From the NCBI GenBank assembly GCA_046541115.1, contig JBKHDX010000024.1:1-32205 (forward strand): 32,205 bases of DNA. The letters run 5' to 3'. Below, piece by piece: positions 16,491 to 24,249 of this stretch. The first letter of the stretch is position 1. Every line of letters begins with the position of its first letter. The position numbers were made by a program, and so were the translations under genes. Under the pieces are notes generated by a model. The model worked only from the letters and a program-made list of their open reading frames with translations. It searched no databases and was not told the DNA's origin. Origin of the DNA: Jaaginema sp046541115. GTDB taxonomy: Bacteria; Cyanobacteriota; Cyanobacteriia; Cyanobacteriales; Spirulinaceae.

Positions 16491-17879
16491 TTATACCGCA
16501 ACGGTGGCGCGATCGCCCGTTTCCGCCGTCACCTCAGTAATTTTCATGCGGACTCCTGTCCCTGGTGCGAGAGTAATACCGCGACGTTGAGGTTTAACCG
16601 GGCGATTTTCGCACAGTTGCAAAGAATAGCGAGATAGCACCGTTGCCAAGGTTAATTTCATCTCGTATTGCGCCAATACTGCCCCAATACAGCGCCGCAT
16701 TCCCGCCCCAAAGGGAACAAACTCATAAGGAGAGAAATCGCGCTCTAAAAAGCGTTCTGGGCGGAATTGTTCGGGATTGGGGTAGATATCCGGGCGACGA
16801 TGAACCAGATAAATTGACCCCACAACCGGCGTATCTGTGTCGAGTTGGTAGCCCATAAACTCTAGAGGGCGAGTGGTATGCCGGAAAAAAGTCAACATGG
16901 CCGCTGGGGCAATGCGGAGGGTTTCGTTACAAACGGCGGTAAGATACGGTAGTTTGTAAATGCTCATGGGGTCGGGGTTGGGGCCAAGTTCGTTGAGTTC
17001 GGCCATGACTTTTTCGTAAATCCTGGGGTTTTGGTGTATCCAGTAAAACGCCCAAGCCAACGCCGAAGCCGTGGTTTCGTGACCCGCCAGTAGCAGCGTG
17101 AGCAACTCATCTCGCACTTCCGTCTCGCTGAGAAGTTCGCCATTTTCATCCCGCGCCGTCATCATCAAGCTTAAAATATCTTCGCGATCGCGACAATCTT
17201 GCTGGCGACGTTCGCGAATTTCAGCATACAGTAACTCATCAATTTGTTGTCGAGTAGACACCATCCGTCCCCAAGGACTCCAAGGGCCCCAATCCTGTTG
17301 CAGAAACCCGAAAAACAACAAACTCGCTCGCCAAGGGGAACCCAAAAAGTCGGTAAACTGGGCTAACAGGGGTTTGAGTACGTCGTAGCGTTCCCCCTTA
17401 GACAAACCAAATACCACCTCCATCATCACTTGTAGGGTGACATCTTGCATCGCTTGACGCATGGGAAACATTTGATTTAACGGTAAAGCCGCAAAAACGC
17501 GATCGCTAATTTCACAAATTTTCTCGCCATACACCTTGAGGCGATCGCCATGAAACGGCGGCATGAGGAGCTTACGCTGCCGTTGATGAGTTGCGCCACT
17601 TTGCAGCAACAAAGATTGAGAACCCACAATCGGCCGTAAAATTTCATTCATATCCTCTGGCGCACAAAAATCCTGGCCGCGATCGCGACTGAGTAAATGT
17701 TGTAAGCCTTCAGGATTGCTAACAAAAATAACAGGTTTACGAGGATTGCTCGTCAGGGCAGGCATCCTGAAGATATCGCCGTACTGACTCGCCAAACGCT
17801 CCATGTAACCGGTCGGATTGAGAATCCATTGTAAAAGCTGAAAGATTTTGGGTTCTTGGGGACTCTCTGGTAAAGTCAT
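16491..17879 (-). CDS. Cytochrome P450 (CYP110-like)
   Basis: The 462-aa protein is a soluble bacterial P450. The I-helix oxygen-binding motif AGHETT is at 265-270, the K-helix ExxR is ETLR at 319-322, the PERF motif is near 374, and the haem loop FGAGMRRCIG is at 390-399 with Cys397 as ligand. The length and the N-terminal NPTGYMERLASQYGDIF segment fit the CYP110 family of cyanobacteria, some of which oxidise fatty acids or alkanes. The substrate is not known here. No redox partner gene is adjacent. It lies 35 bp downstream of no other gene on its strand and is probably monocistronic. Confidence 0.93.
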   Translation of the reverse strand: MTLPESPQEPKIFQLLQWILNPTGYMERLASQYGDIFRMPALTSNPRKPVIFVSNPEGLQHLLSRDRGQDFCAPEDMNEILRPIVGSQSLLLQSGATHQRQRKLLMPPFHGDRLKVYGEKICEISDRVFAALPLNQMFPMRQAMQDVTLQVMMEVVFGLSKGERYDVLKPLLAQFTDFLGSPWRASLLFFGFLQQDWGPWSPWGRMVSTRQQIDELLYAEIRERRQQDCRDREDILSLMMTARDENGELLSETEVRDELLTLLLAGHETTASALAWAFYWIHQNPRIYEKVMAELNELGPNPDPMSIYKLPYLTAVCNETLRIAPAAMLTFFRHTTRPLEFMGYQLDTDTPVVGSIYLVHRRPDIYPNPEQFRPERFLERDFSPYEFVPFGAGMRRCIGAVLAQYEMKLTLATVLSRYSLQLCENRPVKPQRRGITLAPGTGVRMKITEVTAETGDRATVAV

Positions 17880-17920
17880 AAGCTTTGTATAGGATGAGAA
17901 CGCTTAATGTTATTTTAGGC

Positions 17921-17955
17921 TGACTGATGAGGCGATAACTGATAACTGATGACTA
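17921..17955. repeat. Heptad-type repeat, inverted exact copy of 1698-1726
   Basis: Positions 17921-17949 are the exact reverse complement of 1698-1726 (29 bases). The units CTGATAA and CTGATGA continue into the start codon of the agmatinase remnant at 17949. Confidence 0.75.
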
Positions 17956-18281
17956 AAAACAATCCCTCAAACGAAGCAGAACGCACCCTAGAACGCGAAA
18001 CCCAACTGCCCTTAACCGGAAAACAAGAAGTCGATCGCGGCTTAGAATACGGTTTAGAGGCGGCTGAAAGCATTCGCGATCGCACCATCTCCACCTTTTC
18101 TCGCGGCGAACTCCCCCACTACGCCGGAATTAATACTTTCGGAAAAGCCCCCTACATCCAAGATGTGCGGCAAGTGGGCAACTACGATGTCGCCATGATC
18201 CAGAGTCCCAACCGGAAAGGGTGGAATGGACTGAGTTGGTTGTTGGTTGTTGGCGATCGCTCTTGTTCCCTCAATTGGTAA
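17949..18281 (+). pseudogene. Truncated agmatinase (SpeB-like) remnant
   Basis: Only 110 codons remain, while ureohydrolases of this type have over 300 residues. Residues 50-82 (SRGELPHYAGINTFGKAP, then DVRQVGNYDVAM) match the N-terminal part of cyanobacterial agmatinases. After that the reading frame enters unrelated sequence, including two TTGGTTG heptads at 18236-18249. All metal-binding residues of the family lie downstream and are lost, so the product cannot be active. Its start overlaps a repeat. It is 93 bp upstream of the copper ATPase gene. Confidence 0.75.
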
Positions 18282-18313
18282 TTAGTAATTGTTAATTATT
18301 AATTGTTAATTAA
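18279..18313. repeat. AT-rich heptad array TAATTNN x5
   Basis: Units in 7-bp phase are TAATTAG, TAATTGT, TAATTAT, TAATTGT and TAATTAA. It begins within the last codon of the agmatinase remnant and ends six bases before the candidate -35 box of the copper ATPase gene. Confidence 0.8.
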
Positions 18314-18318
18314 GAAAA

Positions 18319-18350
18319 TTGACTCTCCCCTCAACTGTAGAGATTAAACT
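18319..18350 (+). promoter_or_regulatory. Candidate promoter of the copper ATPase gene with a long spacer
   Basis: TTGACT (18319-18324) and TTAAAC or TAAACT (18344-18350) are separated by 19 or 20 bp, and CTCT and AGAG half-sites lie between them. MerR-family metal regulators such as CueR use promoters with 19-20 bp spacers holding a dyad. The dyad is weak here and no merR gene is in the window, so the assignment is tentative. Confidence 0.35.
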
Positions 18351-18374
18351 GGGCAGTAAAGTGGGAGAAAGATT

Positions 18375-20654
18375 ATGGAAAAACAAATACTGCAACTACA
18401 AGGAATGAGTTGTGCTTCCTGTGCGTCTAGAGTCGAAAAAGCGATTCAAGCTGTACCGGGGGTATTAGAATGTAATGTCAACTTCGGGGCAGAACAAGCC
18501 AGCATTGAATTTGACCAACACCAAGCCAATGTAGAGCGCATTCAGCAAGCGGTTAGAGATGCGGGGTATCAAGCGTTTCCGGTAGCCCAGTGGGGCAGCA
18601 AAACCCTCGAAGATACAGAGGAAAAACGCCGCCAAGCCGAAGCCCAAGATTTACGCCGCAAGTTAATTTTAGGCGGGATTGTGAGTGCGATCTTAATCGT
18701 GGGGGGCTTACCGATGATGACAGGGATTGAGATGTCTGCAATTCCCATGTGGCTGCACAATGCTTGGTTGCAATTGGTGTTGACAACCCCGGTGGTATTT
18801 TGGGTGGGTCAATCATTTTTTATCGGGGCTTGGAAAGCGGCCAAACACAAAACCGCAGACATGAATACTTTAGTGGCTTTGGGGACGGGGACAGCTTATG
18901 TTTATTCCCTGTTTCCTACGTTTTTTCCCGGTTGGTTTCGCGACCAAGGGTTAACGCCAGATGTGTATTATGAAACGGCAGCCGTGGTGATTACCTTGGT
19001 CTTGTTGGGGCGATTTTTAGAACATCGGGCCAAAAAGCAAACCTCACTCGCGATTCGCAAGTTGATGGGAATGCAAGCCCAAACCGCCAGAGTCATTCGG
19101 GGCGATCGCGAGATGGATATTCCCATTGAAACGGTACAATTAGGGGAAATTATTGTCGTGCGTCCCGGTGAGAAAATCCCTGTTGATGGTGAAGTGATTT
19201 CTGGTTCCTCTGCGGTGGATGAAGCCATGGTAACCGGAGAAAGCATCCCCGTGGAAAAACGACCGGGAGATGAGGTTATTGGCGCAACCATTAACAAAAC
19301 CGGGAGTTTTCGCTTTAAAGCCACCCGCATCGGTCAAAATACCACCCTGGCGCAAATTGTCCAGTTAGTGCAACAAGCCCAAGGCTCAAAAGCCCCGATT
19401 CAACAAGTAGCCGACCAAGTGACCAGTTGGTTTGTACCCGTCGTGATTGCGATCGCGATTGCAACTTTTATCACTTGGTTTGTCGTCACCCAAAACCTAA
19501 CCCTGGCCCTGATTACCACCGTGGGAGTGTTAGTCATTGCTTGTCCTTGTGCCTTGGGCTTGGCCACGCCAACGGCGGTGATGGTAGGAACCGGAAAAGG
19601 CGCGGAAAATGGCATTCTCATCAAAGATGCAGAAAGCCTAGAATTAGCCCACAAGCTCCACACCATCGTTTTGGACAAAACTGGCACAATCACCGCCGGA
19701 AAGCCCACCGTGACTGATTTTGTGGCGGTACGCGGCACAGCCAACAGTAACGAGTTGAAGTTGTTGCGCTCGATCGCGGCCGTCGAAAATAACTCAGAAC
19801 ACCCCTTAGCCGAAGCCGTAGTGCGTTATGCTCAAAACCAAGGGATTGAGCTACCTTTCCCAGAAGTCGCGCAATTTGAAGCCGTAGCCGGTAGTGGTGT
19901 CCAAGGGGAAGTGAGCGATCGCACCGTCCAAATTGGCACAAAACGCTGGCTGGAGGAGTTACAGATTAATACCGATCTCACCACGGTAGCGCGAGTCAGT
20001 TTAACCGAGTGCGAACAGGAATGGGAAGCCAGTAGTAAAACCGTCGTCTGGGTTGCCGTAGATGGCGAAGTTGAGGCGATTTTGGGCATTGCCGACACCC
20101 TCAAACCCAGTTCGCCTCAAGTTGTCCAGCAATTGCGAAACATGGGGTTAGAAGTGGTGATGCTCACCGGGGATAATCAAAAAACCGCCGACGCGATCGC
20201 CTCTCTTGCCGGAATCCGTCGCGTTTTTGCCCAAGTGCGCCCAGATCGAAAAGCTGAAGTGATCAAAGAATTGCAACAAGAAGGTAAAATTGTAGCGATG
20301 GTGGGGGATGGCATCAACGACGCACCCGCCCTAGCCCAAGCGAATGTCGGGATTGCGATTGGTACAGGAACCGATGTCGCGATCGCCGCTTCCGATATTA
20401 CCCTCATTTCCGGGGATTTACAGGGCATTGTCACCGCCATCCAACTCAGTCGCGCCACCCTCAGAAATATTCGCTCTAACCTATTTTTTGCCTTTATTTA
20501 CAATGTCGCCGGGATTCCCATTGCGGCTGGCGTACTTTATCCCATTTTCGGCTTATTGCTCAATCCCATTATTGCTGGCGCAGCCATGGCCTTTAGTTCC
20601 GTTTCGGTGGTACTGAATGCCTTACGACTGCGAGGATTCAAAGTCTCTCATTAG
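18375..20654 (+). CDS. pacS: Copper-transporting P-type ATPase (PacS/CopA type)
   Basis: The 759-aa P1B-type ATPase moves Cu(I) across a membrane. It has one N-terminal HMA domain (GMSCASC, with Cys13 and Cys16), the membrane metal site CPC (Cys390 and Cys392), the phosphorylation motif DKTGT (Asp434), the HP motif (His476-Pro477) and the hinge GDGINDAP (644-651). Eight membrane helices fit the hydrophobic pattern. The N-terminal domain is most like PacS, which supplies copper to thylakoid plastocyanin; CtaA or a general CopA cannot be excluded. AGAAAG lies before the ATG. It follows the agmatinase remnant and is not obviously co-transcribed with other genes. Confidence 0.93.
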   Translation: MEKQILQLQGMSCASCASRVEKAIQAVPGVLECNVNFGAEQASIEFDQHQANVERIQQAVRDAGYQAFPVAQWGSKTLEDTEEKRRQAEAQDLRRKLILGGIVSAILIVGGLPMMTGIEMSAIPMWLHNAWLQLVLTTPVVFWVGQSFFIGAWKAAKHKTADMNTLVALGTGTAYVYSLFPTFFPGWFRDQGLTPDVYYETAAVVITLVLLGRFLEHRAKKQTSLAIRKLMGMQAQTARVIRGDREMDIPIETVQLGEIIVVRPGEKIPVDGEVISGSSAVDEAMVTGESIPVEKRPGDEVIGATINKTGSFRFKATRIGQNTTLAQIVQLVQQAQGSKAPIQQVADQVTSWFVPVVIAIAIATFITWFVVTQNLTLALITTVGVLVIACPCALGLATPTAVMVGTGKGAENGILIKDAESLELAHKLHTIVLDKTGTITAGKPTVTDFVAVRGTANSNELKLLRSIAAVENNSEHPLAEAVVRYAQNQGIELPFPEVAQFEAVAGSGVQGEVSDRTVQIGTKRWLEELQINTDLTTVARVSLTECEQEWEASSKTVVWVAVDGEVEAILGIADTLKPSSPQVVQQLRNMGLEVVMLTGDNQKTADAIASLAGIRRVFAQVRPDRKAEVIKELQQEGKIVAMVGDGINDAPALAQANVGIAIGTGTDVAIAASDITLISGDLQGIVTAIQLSRATLRNIRSNLFFAFIYNVAGIPIAAGVLYPIFGLLLNPIIAGAAMAFSSVSVVLNALRLRGFKVSH

Positions 20655-20734
20655 CGCCTGAGAGGGGGAACGAAAGCTCAAGTCAGGGAATAGGGAACAG
20701 GGGAAGACGATGTTAGGATTCCCCTCCCCAGAAA

Positions 20735-20900
20735 GCTACTGCTTATACATAACTTGCAAATTCTTACCTAACCGGCGATTGATCCCCCCCGGCCCCCCTT
20801 ATAAAAGCCAGGGCTGTTTCAAAGTCCCCCTTTTTAAGGGGGATTTAGGGGGATCGATGAGAGTTTTGAACTTGAGATCGATTTGTGTATAAGCAGTAGC
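20735..20900. repeat. Nested inverted-repeat element
   Basis: The outer arms GCTACTGCTTATACA (20735-20749) and its exact reverse complement (20886-20900) flank an inner element of 75 bp. The inner one has GATCCCCC at 20781-20788 and GGGGGATC at 20848-20855, with C-rich and G-rich runs inside (CCCCCTT and AAGGGGG around 20830). The inner part looks like a common cyanobacterial GATCCCCC repeat. No target-site duplication was evident. Confidence 0.75.
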
Positions 20901-21045
20901 CCAGAAAGGGAATCAGAAACTTCTGGCTACAGGGTAGATTAAAAAAACTCAATGCTTTGCGGTTGCAATCATTACAGCCCAAAAAAGTAAATTTAAGTTT
21001 CACGCCAGAGTCCTTTGTCCTTTGTACCCATGACCCCAGAGTAAC

Positions 21046-21125
21046 CGTAGGGTGGGTTCGGCGGCTAAAACATAAGCTGTGACAGCAATTTACCAAAATC
21101 GTAACCCACCGTTTACATCTGGCAG
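21046..21125 (+). repeat. Dispersed MITE-like repeat, copy B
   Basis: This has the same orientation as copy A. It carries CGTAGGGTGGGTTCGGCGGC, then TGTGACAGCAAT and GTAACCCACC. The right end is shorter than in the other copies. It lies upstream of the unknown gene at 21204. Confidence 0.75.
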
Positions 21126-21203
21126 TTGGTGAGGTTATGTAATAGGTTAATCGCAGTTTGTTGTCAACACACTCTCTTAGAAACCGCTATAAAGACAAAA
21201 CCA

Positions 21204-21680
21204 ATGAGTTCTAGTTCTTCAATTCCCAACTATGTCCAAGACCTAATAACACTGTATGGGTCTCAGCCTGAAAGGTTAGTAGATACAGGGGTTTTTTACG
21301 AAAAAGTAGAACCCGATACAGATTTAGAACAAATTGCCTGGCGGTATTATCAACAGGTGGTTGGGTCGTATTGGAGTCAAGGCTGGATTGAGGGTTGGGA
21401 ACTTCTTTATACTCGTCCTACGGGAAAACCAGGGGATATTATCAACGAATTTAAAGCCGTTAATGATATTCTCGATACTTTATTAGATATGTTGCTCAAT
21501 CCCCTAATGAATGACGATTATGAAACAGCCCCACTCAAATTAGCTGCTGCATTTAATAACCCAGAGGTGGTTGATTTCAGAATTTATAAGATTGCGGATA
21601 ACGATATTATGGAAGGCCGATTAATCCTGGGATATCGGGGAAATGGAGAAACTACCCTTCTCGTCCTTTTATACGATTAA
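21204..21680 (+). CDS. Hypothetical protein, 158 aa
   Basis: The protein is not recognised. The ATG at 21204 is preferred over a longer start at 21126, because the upstream part runs through the dispersed repeat and reads as non-coding. The product is acidic, rich in Trp and Tyr around residues 45-75 (IAWRYYQQVVGSYWSQGWIEGWELL), with predicted helices in the middle and a C-terminal beta segment. No signal peptide, membrane segment or catalytic motif is seen. The reading frame is intact and is followed by a decayed DUF2887 gene. Confidence 0.6.
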   Translation: MSSSSSIPNYVQDLITLYGSQPERLVDTGVFYEKVEPDTDLEQIAWRYYQQVVGSYWSQGWIEGWELLYTRPTGKPGDIINEFKAVNDILDTLLDMLLNPLMNDDYETAPLKLAAAFNNPEVVDFRIYKIADNDIMEGRLILGYRGNGETTLLVLLYD

Positions 21681-21814
21681 GCATCAAATTGTAGACAAAG
21701 GCAAAACGAAAGAAAGCATCTTTGCTGGCATCAAGAGATGGCGCGATCGCGTTTCCGTCCCAAGCTGGCTTCAATTTCCCGATCGACTGAGAATTAACCT
21801 TAGTCCACCATATC

Positions 21815-22331
21815 ATGCGACGAGATTCTCTTTTTTACCAACTATTTCAGCATAGGAGAAATTCGCCAATTACCCCTCTCGATGGCGGTAATGGTCTTAA
21901 CCACTGTTGAGGCAGAGCAAACACCAGTAGAAGCCAGATATTTGCTAAATCGAACCCGTCAGGAAATAGCTGAATCAGCAACTCGCGCCATAATGGAAAT
22001 GATTACGACCATTGTGGCGTATAGATTTGAGACATTAACGCGAGTCGAGGTAGAAGCAATGTTAAACATCACGTTTAAAGAAACAAGACTGTATCAGGAT
22101 ATTAAGCAAGAGGCACAAACAGAAGGACGAGAAGAAGGACGAGAAGAAGGACGACAAGAAGAAGCTGCTGCCCTAGTGACGCGGCTGTTGGCGAAGCGGT
22201 TTGGAGACCTATCTGAACCGCTTCGAGGGAGGGTCTCTAGCTTACCGTTGTCGGTGCTGGAAGACTTGGGCGAAGCCTTACTGGATTTTACGCGGGTGGA
22301 GGATTTGCAGGATTGGTTAGAGGAGCGTTGA
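21815..22331 (+). pseudogene. DUF2887/Rpn-type nuclease-like pseudogene with internal deletion
   Basis: An ATG at 21815 opens a frame giving MRRDSLFYQLFQH, the typical N-terminus of cyanobacterial DUF2887 (Rpn/PD-(D/E)XK-like) proteins. That frame then runs out. From about 21852 a second frame continues with IGEIRQLPLSMAVM and covers the C-terminal half of the family: a helical part, a Glu-Gly-Arg repeat hinge, and a DUF4351-like end (LVTRLLAKRFGDLSEPLRGRVSSLP). The catalytic core of roughly 150 residues is missing. A fragment of 149 aa could still be made from the ATG at 21882. Dispersed repeat copy C starts one base after its stop codon. Confidence 0.75.
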
Positions 22332-22332
22332 G

Positions 22333-22425
22333 GTAGTGCTGCGATACATCTTAAACGCTGGGTGACGGCGGATTGCTAGACTGCGGTTGTAGCGTCAGTT
22401 TTAGCCGCCTAACCTGCCCTACGCT
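22333..22425 (-). repeat. Dispersed MITE-like repeat, copy C
   Basis: This is an inverted copy relative to A and B. Read on the minus strand it has GCGTAGGGCAGGTTAGGCGG, CTAAAACT and ends with TTTAAGATGTATC. The 93-bp length equals that of copy D. It lies between the DUF2887 pseudogene and the end of the aminotransferase gene. Confidence 0.8.
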
Positions 22426-22439
22426 GTCCTTATGAAAAA

Positions 22440-23633
22440 TTAAGGCGTGGGGCTACTCCTCAAAGTGGCTAAGAAATCACCCAGACGTTGTACCGCTAAC
22501 TGTAAAATATCCGGGTCGTGGACGAGGGCAAAACGGACGTAACCCTCGCCGGATTTGCCGAAACCCGCACCGGGAGAAACGGCGACTCCGGTTGCAGCGA
22601 CTAACTCGGTGGCAAATTTCACGGAATCATCTCGCCAAGCTTCAGGGAGTTGCGCCCAAACGTACATGGTTGCGGTGGGGGTGGGGACTGACCAACCGAT
22701 ATTTTTGAGGGCGGCGACAAAGGCATCTCGGCGATTTTGAAAAGTCTTGATCGTGTCGTCTACAATGGCGCGATCGCATTCTAACGCCGCTACAGCCCCT
22801 TGCATAATCCCTCGATATTGATTGAAGTCTACCACGGCTTTAACCTGCCTTAAAGCGCCAATAATGGCGGCATTACCAATGGCAAAACCCGTGCGAAAAC
22901 CGCCCATGTTGTAGGATTTCGAGAAGGTGAAAAACTCAATGGAAAGTTCTTTATTTTTATCCGCTTGCAGGATAGAAGAGGGTTGCGGTGTTCCCTCAAA
23001 TACAAAGTCGTGATAGGGGAAGTCGTGGACTAAGATAATGTCGTGTTGGCGACAAAAATCTACGGCTTCTTGGAAGAAGGATAAAGGCGCAGTGGCAGTT
23101 GTCGGGTTGTGGGGATAACTCAGCACCATCATTTTGGCGCTTTCGACTACAGCCAAGGGAATATCGCCAAATACAGGCAAATAGTTGTTTTCGGCGGTTA
23201 AAGCCAGGGTGTAGATTTGCCCTCCCGCGAGATACACGCCCCCCGCATGGGAGGGATAACCGGGGTCGAGAAGTAAGGCAAAGTCACCGGGATTCATCAC
23301 CGCTAACGGGAGATGGGCTGTGCCTTCTTGGGAACCAATCAGGGGTAAAACTTCGGTGTCTGGGTTGAGGGGGATGCCGTAGCGATTTTCGTACCAAGTC
23401 GCGATCGCCTCTCGGAAAAACTGGGTACTGGCAAACAAGTTATAACCGTAAGTGGTGCGATCGCCCAAAGCCTTCTCTATGGTATCTAAAATCGGCTTGG
23501 CTACGGGTAAATCCGACGATCCCAGAGATAAATCCAAAATCTCTTTTCCTGCGGTTCTCGCTTGAGCTTTGGCACGATCCATGTCTGCAAAGACATTCTG
23601 GTTTAGGGGTTGTAGGCGTTGAGCAAATTGCAT
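22440..23633 (-). CDS. PLP-dependent class I/II aminotransferase
   Basis: The 397-aa protein has the fold-type I aminotransferase pattern: the PLP-binding Lys239 in FTFSKSYNMGGFRTG, Asp204 in LVHDFPYHDF, Asn176 in YPHNPT, and GxxE-type LIGSQEG near 98-104. Related cyanobacterial proteins are annotated as aspartate or LL-diaminopimelate aminotransferases; the donor and acceptor cannot be settled here. The ATG at 23633 fits the family N-terminus; a longer frame to 23732 would run through heptad repeats. No ribosome binding site is visible because the repeat array begins right upstream of the start. Confidence 0.88.
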   Translation of the reverse strand: MQFAQRLQPLNQNVFADMDRAKAQARTAGKEILDLSLGSSDLPVAKPILDTIEKALGDRTTYGYNLFASTQFFREAIATWYENRYGIPLNPDTEVLPLIGSQEGTAHLPLAVMNPGDFALLLDPGYPSHAGGVYLAGGQIYTLALTAENNYLPVFGDIPLAVVESAKMMVLSYPHNPTTATAPLSFFQEAVDFCRQHDIILVHDFPYHDFVFEGTPQPSSILQADKNKELSIEFFTFSKSYNMGGFRTGFAIGNAAIIGALRQVKAVVDFNQYRGIMQGAVAALECDRAIVDDTIKTFQNRRDAFVAALKNIGWSVPTPTATMYVWAQLPEAWRDDSVKFATELVAATGVAVSPGAGFGKSGEGYVRFALVHDPDILQLAVQRLGDFLATLRSSPTP

Positions 23634-23638
23634 TTTTG

Positions 23639-23673
23639 TTGTTGGTTGTTGGTTATTTGTTGTTTGTTTTTTG
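23639..23673. repeat. Heptad array next to the aminotransferase start
   Basis: On the plus strand the units TTGTTGG, TTGTTGG, TTATTTG, TTGTTTG and TTTTTTG keep a 7-bp phase. The array ends five bases from the start codon of the aminotransferase on the minus strand, so it forms the 5' leader of that mRNA. Confidence 0.8.
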
Positions 23674-23804
23674 TTTCTAATATTGGCAGATTGCTGCCCT
23701 AGGGAGTCTAGGAAAAACTCAAGCCTTAGCACACAGATAAGACAGTATTATCCACTCAATTTTAAGTTTCAGGGAAAAGTCCTTGGTTTGAAACGACTGA
23801 ATGA

Positions 23805-23832
23805 CAAATAACCAACAACGAACAACCAACAA
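23805..23832. repeat. Heptad array after the thioredoxin gene
   Basis: The units CAAATAA, CCAACAA, CGAACAA and CCAACAA are the complement of the TTGTTGG type. The array ends four bases before the thioredoxin stop codon. Confidence 0.75.
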
Positions 23833-23836
23833 CAAA

Positions 23837-24172
23837 TTAGCCCAAATGATTGTCGAGCATGGCTTGTAGGGCTTGCTTGCCGATCGCGCCTTCATGGGAT
23901 TCGACCACCTCTTGGCCTTTATACAAGCGTAGAGCCGGGACTCCTTCAACTTGGCATTTTGCCACGGTGTCGGGGTGGGCATCAACTTCTAGCTTATAGA
24001 CTTTCAGGCGATCGCGATAGTTTTCCGCAACCCATTCAATCGACGGGGAAACCAACTTACAAGGCCCGCACCAAGTTGCCCAAAAGTAAACCAACACGGA
24101 CTTTTCAGCTTCTAATACTTCTTGGTTGAAGTCGAATTTTTGTGGATCGCTAATGTTAACAACGTGACTCAC
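23837..24172 (-). CDS. Thioredoxin
   Basis: The 111-aa protein is a classical thioredoxin with the redox motif WCGPC (Cys35, Cys38) and the cis-proline Pro79 in EGVPALRLY. The usual strand order and length are kept. It reduces disulfides of target enzymes using electrons from a thioredoxin reductase. The start is GTG at 24172, with AGAGGT about ten bases upstream; no in-frame ATG fits. The Val-Pro-Ala around the cis-proline, instead of Ile-Pro-Thr, sets it apart from the main m-type thioredoxin, so it is likely a secondary one. Confidence 0.93.
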   Translation of the reverse strand: MSHVVNISDPQKFDFNQEVLEAEKSVLVYFWATWCGPCKLVSPSIEWVAENYRDRLKVYKLEVDAHPDTVAKCQVEGVPALRLYKGQEVVESHEGAIGKQALQAMLDNHLG

Positions 24173-24249
24173 TCTTATCTTACCTCTTGAACTATCTATT
24201 CAAAACTTCCTTTTTAACATTAAATCAGTCTGTCTTCCAAGCAAAAACA

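Larger units (their letters stand above)
20655..21203. other. Repeat-rich intergenic region
   Basis: No gene is supported. It contains GGGAATA, GGGAACA and GGGGAAG heptads near 20686-20705, a nested inverted-repeat element at 20735-20900 and copy B of the dispersed repeat at 21046-21125. Short open stretches here run through these repeats and have no recognisable product. Confidence 0.7.

Noticed and set aside
20644..20663. CTCTCA...TGAGAG hairpin at the end of the copper ATPase gene
   Set aside because: The 6-bp stem overlaps the stop codon and is followed by G, not T, so it does not qualify as an intrinsic terminator.
20710..21096. Short open frames on both strands between 20710 and 21096
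   Set aside because: They run through the nested inverted-repeat element and the dispersed repeat.
21643..21855. A 70-aa open frame between the unknown gene and the DUF2887 pseudogene
   Set aside because: It overlaps the end of one gene and the start of another remnant, has no ribosome binding site and no recognisable product.
23719..23985. Minus-strand frame overlapping the thioredoxin gene
   Set aside because: It is a frame shadow of thioredoxin and runs into a repeat spacer.
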